Source of the DNA: UBA2029 sp037447125
Lineage (GTDB): Bacteria; Chloroflexota; Anaerolineae; Aggregatilineales; Aggregatilineaceae
NCBI GenBank assembly: GCA_037447125.1
Contig: JBBIHG010000105.1
Location: forward strand, 1-10,410
Direction: 5' to 3'
Length of the DNA: 10,410 nucleotides
Positions 6,597-10,410 of the stretch are shown one piece after another. The stretch's first letter is position 1, and every line of letters starts with the position of its first letter. The position numbers were made by a program, and so were the translations under genes. The notes under the pieces are model-generated. The model made no database searches. It saw only the letters and a program-made list of their open reading frames with translations, and had not been told where the DNA came from.

Positions 6597-7466
6597 ATGC
6601 CGTTAAAAAAGGTGAGTCAGGAGGAGAAGGACGCGGTTCCAGAGCACGTGAAGAAGGCCGCTCGCGAAATGGGCCAGAAGGCTTTCCAAGAGCGGCTGCG
6701 CGAGATCAGGATGAGCGGGCGGATTGCCCTGTGTGGTTACTTCCTGGCGGGCTATCCTACGCCAGATGAGTTCTTCCGCGCCGTGCGCGCCGCCCGCGAT
6801 CTTGACGTGATCGAGTTCGGCATTCCGTCCGTCAATCCCACCCTGGACGGGCCCGTGATCGCCCGGGCACACGAGGTTGTCACCCAGCAACGCGGCATTG
6901 GCGCGGAGGCCGCCATGGCGCTGATCGGGGGCCTGCGTCATATCTCGCAGCCACGCTTTGTCATGACCTACACTGAAGTCGGGCGGGCGCTCCCGGGATT
7001 CCTGCGCCTGTGTACCGAGAACAACATACACGGCATGATCGCGCCGGACATTGAGCCCGAGGAAGGACACTACGTCAAGTCCATCGCCGAGGCGCTCAAT
7101 CTCGCTGTGCTCACCATGATTGACGCACGTGCGGCCAATGCCACGCTACGTCAGCGCATTGAACTGGGTGACATCGTCTATCTGAAGGCTGGCACGGGTC
7201 GCACCGGCCAGCCAGCCGATATCGAGGGTGACCTGGGCAACCTCCTGGCACAGGCTGTCACCCGCATACGCGGGCTCGCGTCCAGCACGCCTATCGCGGT
7301 GGGCATAGGCCTGCAGAAGCCGGAGCAGGTGGCCGCTCTCGCCCGCCTGGGCATAGACATGGTGATCGTTGGCACCAGAATCATCGAGAGTCTGCAGACT
7401 GGCGAGCAGGCGCTGGTGGAGTATATCCAGTCCTTGCGGGACGCCACTCATCTTTCGACGGTGTAA
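6597..7466 (+). CDS. TrpA-like TIM-barrel protein (possible sugar-phosphate lyase)
   Basis: The protein resembles the tryptophan synthase alpha chain, which cleaves indole-3-glycerol phosphate by a retro-aldol reaction. Numbered from the ATG at 6597 (289 residues): GYFLAGYPTPDEF (48-60) matches the first strand, and IEFGIPSVNPTLDGPVI (72-88) keeps the two acids that act in TrpA as catalytic Glu (E73) and Asp (D84), but the usual PFSDP is PSVNP. HGMIAPDIEPEE (145-156), VYLKAGTGRTG (194-204), AVGIGLQKPEQ and VIVGTRI (257-262) match later strands and the phosphate site. About 40 extra charged residues precede the barrel. The likely true start is 6565, seven codons before the N gap, with a good ribosome-binding site. 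No trpB or other trp gene is present. It lies between permease and kinase, so it probably acts on the imported, phosphorylated substrate. Fold is confident; reaction is hypothesis. Confidence 0.8.
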   Translation: MPLKKVSQEEKDAVPEHVKKAAREMGQKAFQERLREIRMSGRIALCGYFLAGYPTPDEFFRAVRAARDLDVIEFGIPSVNPTLDGPVIARAHEVVTQQRGIGAEAAMALIGGLRHISQPRFVMTYTEVGRALPGFLRLCTENNIHGMIAPDIEPEEGHYVKSIAEALNLAVLTMIDARAANATLRQRIELGDIVYLKAGTGRTGQPADIEGDLGNLLAQAVTRIRGLASSTPIAVGIGLQKPEQVAALARLGIDMVIVGTRIIESLQTGEQALVEYIQSLRDATHLSTV

Positions 7467-7469
7467 CTG

Positions 7470-8936
7470 ATGACGGGCACCTGGTTAGCATTCGACATCG
7501 GGACGACAGGCACAAAGGCCGCTCTGGTGAGCGGTGAGGGAGTAGTCCTGCGCAGCGCGAGTTACTCCTATCCGACTCACACCGGGACGGGTGGTGTCGT
7601 GGAGCAGGACGCCGCCGACTGGTGGGCGGCTGTCCTTCGCGCCTGTCATGAGCTTGATGCAGGCGACGAGGCAGAAGCGATTGCCCTCACCGGACAGATG
7701 CAGGACACGATTCTTTTACGAGCAGATGGCGAGACCGCCCGTCCCGTCATCCTCTACAGCGACACGCGCGCCCGCGCTGAGGCCGCCCATATCCTTGAGG
7801 TGGTGGGCGCCGAACGGCTGCGCGAGCTGACCGGCAACGATCAGGACGCCGGCAGCGTGCTGGCTAAGCTGGCGTGGCTGAGGACCTATGAGCCGGCTTC
7901 CATGGCGGAGAGCACCTGGCTGCTGCTCGGCGCAACCGACTACATCGCGTTTCGGATGACTGGTATCGCTGCTACCGACACGACTACAGCGTCAACCACC
8001 GGCCTGATGAACCTGGAGAGCCGGGAGGTGCTGGACAAGGCGGTTCTCGATGAGGTCGGCATCGGAGACAGCCTGCGCCTCTTGCCCCCATTTCTGCCGG
8101 GCGGCACCAGGGTAGCGGAGCTGACCCAGGACGCTGCGACCGCCCTAGGCCTCAGGCCAGGTCTGCCCGTCCATAGCGGTCCAGGAGATGCCGGTGCGAC
8201 AACCCTCGGCGTGGGCAGTGGCGAGATAGGCGCGGCCTATGCCTATCTCGGCACCAGTGGCTGGATTGCCTTCACAACGGCGCACAGGGCATTGCCGGGG
8301 AGGGGAGTCATCACGCTGGCCCACCCTGATCCTGCCCTCTACATTCAGGTGGCGCCGCTGCTCACAGCCGGCGGAAACCTTGAATGGGTGCGTAACCTGT
8401 TCGACACGGATGACTACGACAGCCTGATCTCCAGGGCACTGGCAACGCCGCCGCCGAAACCTGTGTATCTGCCGTACCTCAGAGGTGAGCGCTCGCCATT
8501 CAGCGATCCGCTCGCACGCGGAGCTTTCGTGGGGCTGGACATGGGCTGCAGCAAGTGCGATCTGTATCGAGCCGTACTTGAAGGGGTAGTGTTTGCCTAC
8601 CGGCATGCTCTCGATGCACTGGTCCTCGATTCCACCAAATCCCTGGTCTTGACGGGGGGAGGAGCGCGCTCAAGGCAGTGGAGCCAGTTGTTCGCGGACA
8701 TCCTCGGTGTGCCGGTGGTAGTCTCGCCAGATGGGGGGAATGTGGGCGTCCGTGGAGCGGTCCTGGCTGCACAGGTCGTCAACGGCGAGCAACCAAGCTA
8801 CGCGCCTGAGGGTCTCGTTCCTTCGGATGTGGCTCTGAAGCCGGATACGCGGCATTCGTCACACTACAACAGGCAGTACGCGCTGTTCCGCGACCTATAC
8901 CCTGCATTGAAAGACGTCTTTAGCAGGATGGCCTGA
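7470..8936 (+). CDS. FGGY-family carbohydrate kinase (xylulokinase-like)
   Basis: This kinase presumably phosphorylates the imported sugar with ATP in the cytoplasm. Its 488 residues are normal for the family. N-terminal domain: FDIGTTGTKAAL (8-19) with catalytic-loop Asp9, EQDAADWW (45-52), GQMQD (75-79) and SDTRARAE (97-104). C-terminal ATPase domain: GPGDAGATTLGVG (237-249) with Asp240 at the catalytic-base position, LGTSGW (260-265), YLPYLRGERSPFSDPLARG (333-351) and LTGGGARSRQW (394-404). The overall plan is closest to XylB, but the xylulokinase GQMHG is GQMQD here, replacing the substrate-contacting His. The gene starts three bases after the TrpA-like stop (TAACTGATG) without a clear ribosome-binding site, which points to translational coupling. 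It is the last cassette gene. Kinase function is confident; the substrate is open. Confidence 0.9.
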   Translation: MTGTWLAFDIGTTGTKAALVSGEGVVLRSASYSYPTHTGTGGVVEQDAADWWAAVLRACHELDAGDEAEAIALTGQMQDTILLRADGETARPVILYSDTRARAEAAHILEVVGAERLRELTGNDQDAGSVLAKLAWLRTYEPASMAESTWLLLGATDYIAFRMTGIAATDTTTASTTGLMNLESREVLDKAVLDEVGIGDSLRLLPPFLPGGTRVAELTQDAATALGLRPGLPVHSGPGDAGATTLGVGSGEIGAAYAYLGTSGWIAFTTAHRALPGRGVITLAHPDPALYIQVAPLLTAGGNLEWVRNLFDTDDYDSLISRALATPPPKPVYLPYLRGERSPFSDPLARGAFVGLDMGCSKCDLYRAVLEGVVFAYRHALDALVLDSTKSLVLTGGGARSRQWSQLFADILGVPVVVSPDGGNVGVRGAVLAAQVVNGEQPSYAPEGLVPSDVALKPDTRHSSHYNRQYALFRDLYPALKDVFSRMA

Positions 8937-8971
8937 TCTGAGAGGAACTCTCGCCTGGGTTCGCCCCTAGC

Positions 8972-9040
8972 AACCCCAAGCCCATCCGAGAGGACGAGAC
9001 GTACTGGGATTACCTGAAGCGGTGCAAGGGGCAACGATAG
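8972..9040 (+). pseudogene. Second copy of the unidentified C-terminal fragment
   Basis: Starting 36 bases after the kinase gene, the sequence reads NPKPIREDETYWDYLKRCKG, then QR and TAG (9038-9040). It matches 2568-2618 over 17 codons with one amino-acid change (R to W) and four silent changes, then diverges. No start or upstream body of the gene is present, so it is a remnant. The rest of 8937-9186 has a short GAGAG/CTCTC hairpin right after the kinase stop (8940-8952). A small open frame from 9094 has no recognisable family, and no intrinsic terminator is seen. Confidence 0.5.
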
Positions 9041-9186
9041 CGGCGCGAAGCAGGGGGAGCGATACTGGGTGCTGAGCGTTCACTGAGGTCATCATGGCCC
9101 TTGTACCGTGTCCAAACCCAAGCGCCACATGTGTAGCCGCGGGGACGGGTTCCGCTCAAACGTGGTTGACTCGCCCGTCTTTGGAT

Positions 9187-10410
9187 GGTGGTGACATGAG
9201 ATTATCTCCAACCGCCGGGGGGAAACACCGGCGAGAGGAGAATCTCCCGAACGGTAAAGATGTGATTGGCCAGCCCCAAGGCCATGGCCGGCGTGCGGGG
9301 CTGATACTTTTTTTTACCCAGCGGTGCCCGCAAGGGCTGACGTAAGGTGCGGTGCGGACGCGACCAGTTGTAGACGGTGACGCCCCACCATCCGAGAGCC
9401 AGTTTGGTGTCGGGGCGGCGGGAGAAGGCCAGAGACTTGCGCACCTGGTGCGCGCTCATGCGTCGCGCCGTGCCATTGCGTCGTTCAATAGCGGAGGTAT
9501 TGGGCGTGAGGTAACCCAAACATTCCAGGGCCTGGTGGACGCGCTTGCGGGAGCCGTGCGTGTAGCGGATATCCACCTGCGTCACCCGACCGCCTTCCCG
9601 TCGTTTGATGATCTGGACGTGTGCCAAAGTACGCGGGATGCGGAACCGCAGGTGAGGCAGGCGACCGCACTGGCCCTGGCGGGGAGGGCGATACCTTCGG
9701 TGTTCCCTTCGGTCATAGGACTGGCCGAACAGCTCAGGAAACAGGCTGGCATAGCTGGCATCACCATCGGTCATCAACACCAGGTCGTGACGGTTCGCCA
9801 GACGACTGGCCCCGTCGCTGAGCAACTGCCGGATCAATGGCTCATCGCGCGGCCCCTGCACATGCGACAGGATAAACTTGCTCTCTGCGTCGATCAACTC
9901 GGCTTCCCAGACCGGCTGCCCTTTCTCACCCGCATAGCCATGCCGCTCGTCTGCTTCCAGCAGCTCCACCTCAACCCCCTGCGCACGCGCATGATGGAAG
10001 GCTTCGCCATGCTCACCCAGCCGCTGATTCAAGCGCCGCACCGTACTGGCATCCACCTTCACCAGCCGCGCTGTGCCTTTCAGCGAACATCCTTCGGCCA
10101 AATGCTCTCCCACAGCACTGGCTTTCGCTTCTGCGATTTTCGTATTCCACAAGGCCGTGTTCTTTCGCTCACTGAACTCACTTCCGCACGCGCGACACCG
10201 CAAGTACCGTATCGCATCCTTTCCATACGTCTTGCGCACGGTCAGATTGTTTCGCCCTGCTTGCCCGTACCATTCGCACCGATGATTGACACATGCTAAA
10301 GTTTCCAACGGAGGTCGTGTAGTGGTAGGTGTGTTTTTGTTCATGCCACGATCCTACCTCATTCACACGCCCTCCTTCTATCCGGTTGGAGATAATCTCA
10401 CGTCACTACC
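9187..10410 (-). mobile_element. Complete IS1-family insertion sequence (1224 bp)
   Basis: The left end GGTGGTGACATGAGATTATC at 9187 and the right end, read inward from 10410 as GGTAGTGACGTGAGATTATC, continue together through TCCAACCG, giving 28-bp inverted repeats with two mismatches. GGTAGTG-like tips and an IS1-type transposase fill the element. The end itself contains the palindrome GAGATTATCTC, with a similar GGAGAATCTCC just inside the left end. The window stops exactly at the outer base of the right end, so the target duplication cannot be checked. The left flank before the element reads GTCTTTGGAT. Confidence 0.88.
9202..10344 (-). CDS. IS1-family transposase, single-ORF type
   Basis: This 380-residue DDE transposase should move the flanking IS1-like element. 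It has an N-terminal zinc ribbon (C18, C23, C50, C53 in CVNHRCEWYG and LRCRACGSEF), a helix-turn-helix-like region around 85-108 (SLKGTARLVKVDASTVRR), and a catalytic domain with LLEADERHGY (Asp132), VLMTDGDASY (Asp193 or Asp195) and SAIERRNGTARRMS (Glu287). It ends with the IS1-like tail YNWSRPHRTLRQPL and ALGLANHIFTVREILL. Classical IS1 makes its transposase by frameshifting between insA and insB; here one uninterrupted frame encodes both parts. The stop codon lies inside the left inverted repeat (9202-9204), so the last residues are encoded by the element's end. The start is preceded by TAGGA. It appears intact and potentially active. Confidence 0.88.
   Translation of the reverse strand: MNKNTPTTTRPPLETLACVNHRCEWYGQAGRNNLTVRKTYGKDAIRYLRCRACGSEFSERKNTALWNTKIAEAKASAVGEHLAEGCSLKGTARLVKVDASTVRRLNQRLGEHGEAFHHARAQGVEVELLEADERHGYAGEKGQPVWEAELIDAESKFILSHVQGPRDEPLIRQLLSDGASRLANRHDLVLMTDGDASYASLFPELFGQSYDRREHRRYRPPRQGQCGRLPHLRFRIPRTLAHVQIIKRREGGRVTQVDIRYTHGSRKRVHQALECLGYLTPNTSAIERRNGTARRMSAHQVRKSLAFSRRPDTKLALGWWGVTVYNWSRPHRTLRQPLRAPLGKKKYQPRTPAMALGLANHIFTVREILLSPVFPPGGWR

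Noticed and set aside
9213..9233. CGCCGG/CCGGCG stem near the left IS1 end as an intrinsic terminator
   Set aside because: It overlaps the end of the transposase coding sequence and has no T-run on either strand.
9094..9345. Small + strand frame with several cysteines (CPNPSATC) as a possible zinc-binding protein
   Set aside because: It runs through the IS1 end, has no good ribosome-binding site and matches no recognised family.
9352..10299. 315-codon + strand open frame opposite the IS1-family transposase
   Set aside because: Antisense shadow; zinc-ribbon and DDE motifs are on the minus strand.
10178..10366. Small minus-strand frame with a better ribosome-binding site than the IS1 transposase start, possibly an insA-like ORF
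   Set aside because: It overlaps the zinc-ribbon coding region in another frame and shows no family motifs; the full transposase is already in one frame.

Overview
The window looks like a bacterial metagenome or draft-genome contig with a GC-rich core (roughly 60% by eye). A five-gene sugar uptake and catabolism cassette on the + strand (about 2680-8936) sits between two zones of mobile-element debris. Codon use, the zinc-ribbon serine-recombinase remnant and the gene mix would fit a Chloroflexota-like lineage, but no marker gene settles the taxonomy.

Left flank (1-2660). Positions 1-614 (- strand) hold a decayed gene with an SRA-like domain of the kind attached to HNH, McrA-type modification-dependent endonucleases. 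It carries an in-frame stop and frame damage, and is split by a 148-bp MITE-like element (208-355) with perfect 13-bp inverted ends and AAAAAA on both sides. A short tract follows with three copies of ACCTTGT (719-868). Next is an insertion sequence of about 1.4 kb (866-2266) encoding a frameshifted DDE transposase of IS701/IS4 type on the - strand. Beyond it are a serine-recombinase coiled-coil fragment (2267-2540) and an unidentified C-terminal gene fragment (2541-2660).

Core (2661-8936). A promoter-like element with a TATAAT box (2744-2773) and a nearby palindrome precede a RbsB-like exported sugar-binding protein (2833-3771). A strong intercistronic hairpin (3785-3817) follows, then a two-domain RbsA-like ATPase (3944-5545), a RbsC-like permease (5529-6558, interrupted by a run of N), a TrpA-like TIM-barrel protein (6597-7466, probably starting at 6565 across a second run of N) and a FGGY carbohydrate kinase (7470-8936). 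The simplest reading is import of a small sugar or polyol, phosphorylation by the kinase, and carbon-carbon cleavage or rearrangement by the TrpA homologue. That homologue keeps both catalytic acids of TrpA, and no TrpB is nearby. Its substrate is unknown.

Right flank (8937-10410). A second fragment of the unidentified gene seen at 2541-2660 occurs at 8972-9040, so remnants of one family bracket the cassette. The window ends exactly on the outer terminal repeat of a complete 1224-bp IS1-family element (9187-10410) with a single-ORF transposase. This looks like an assembly break at a multicopy repeat.
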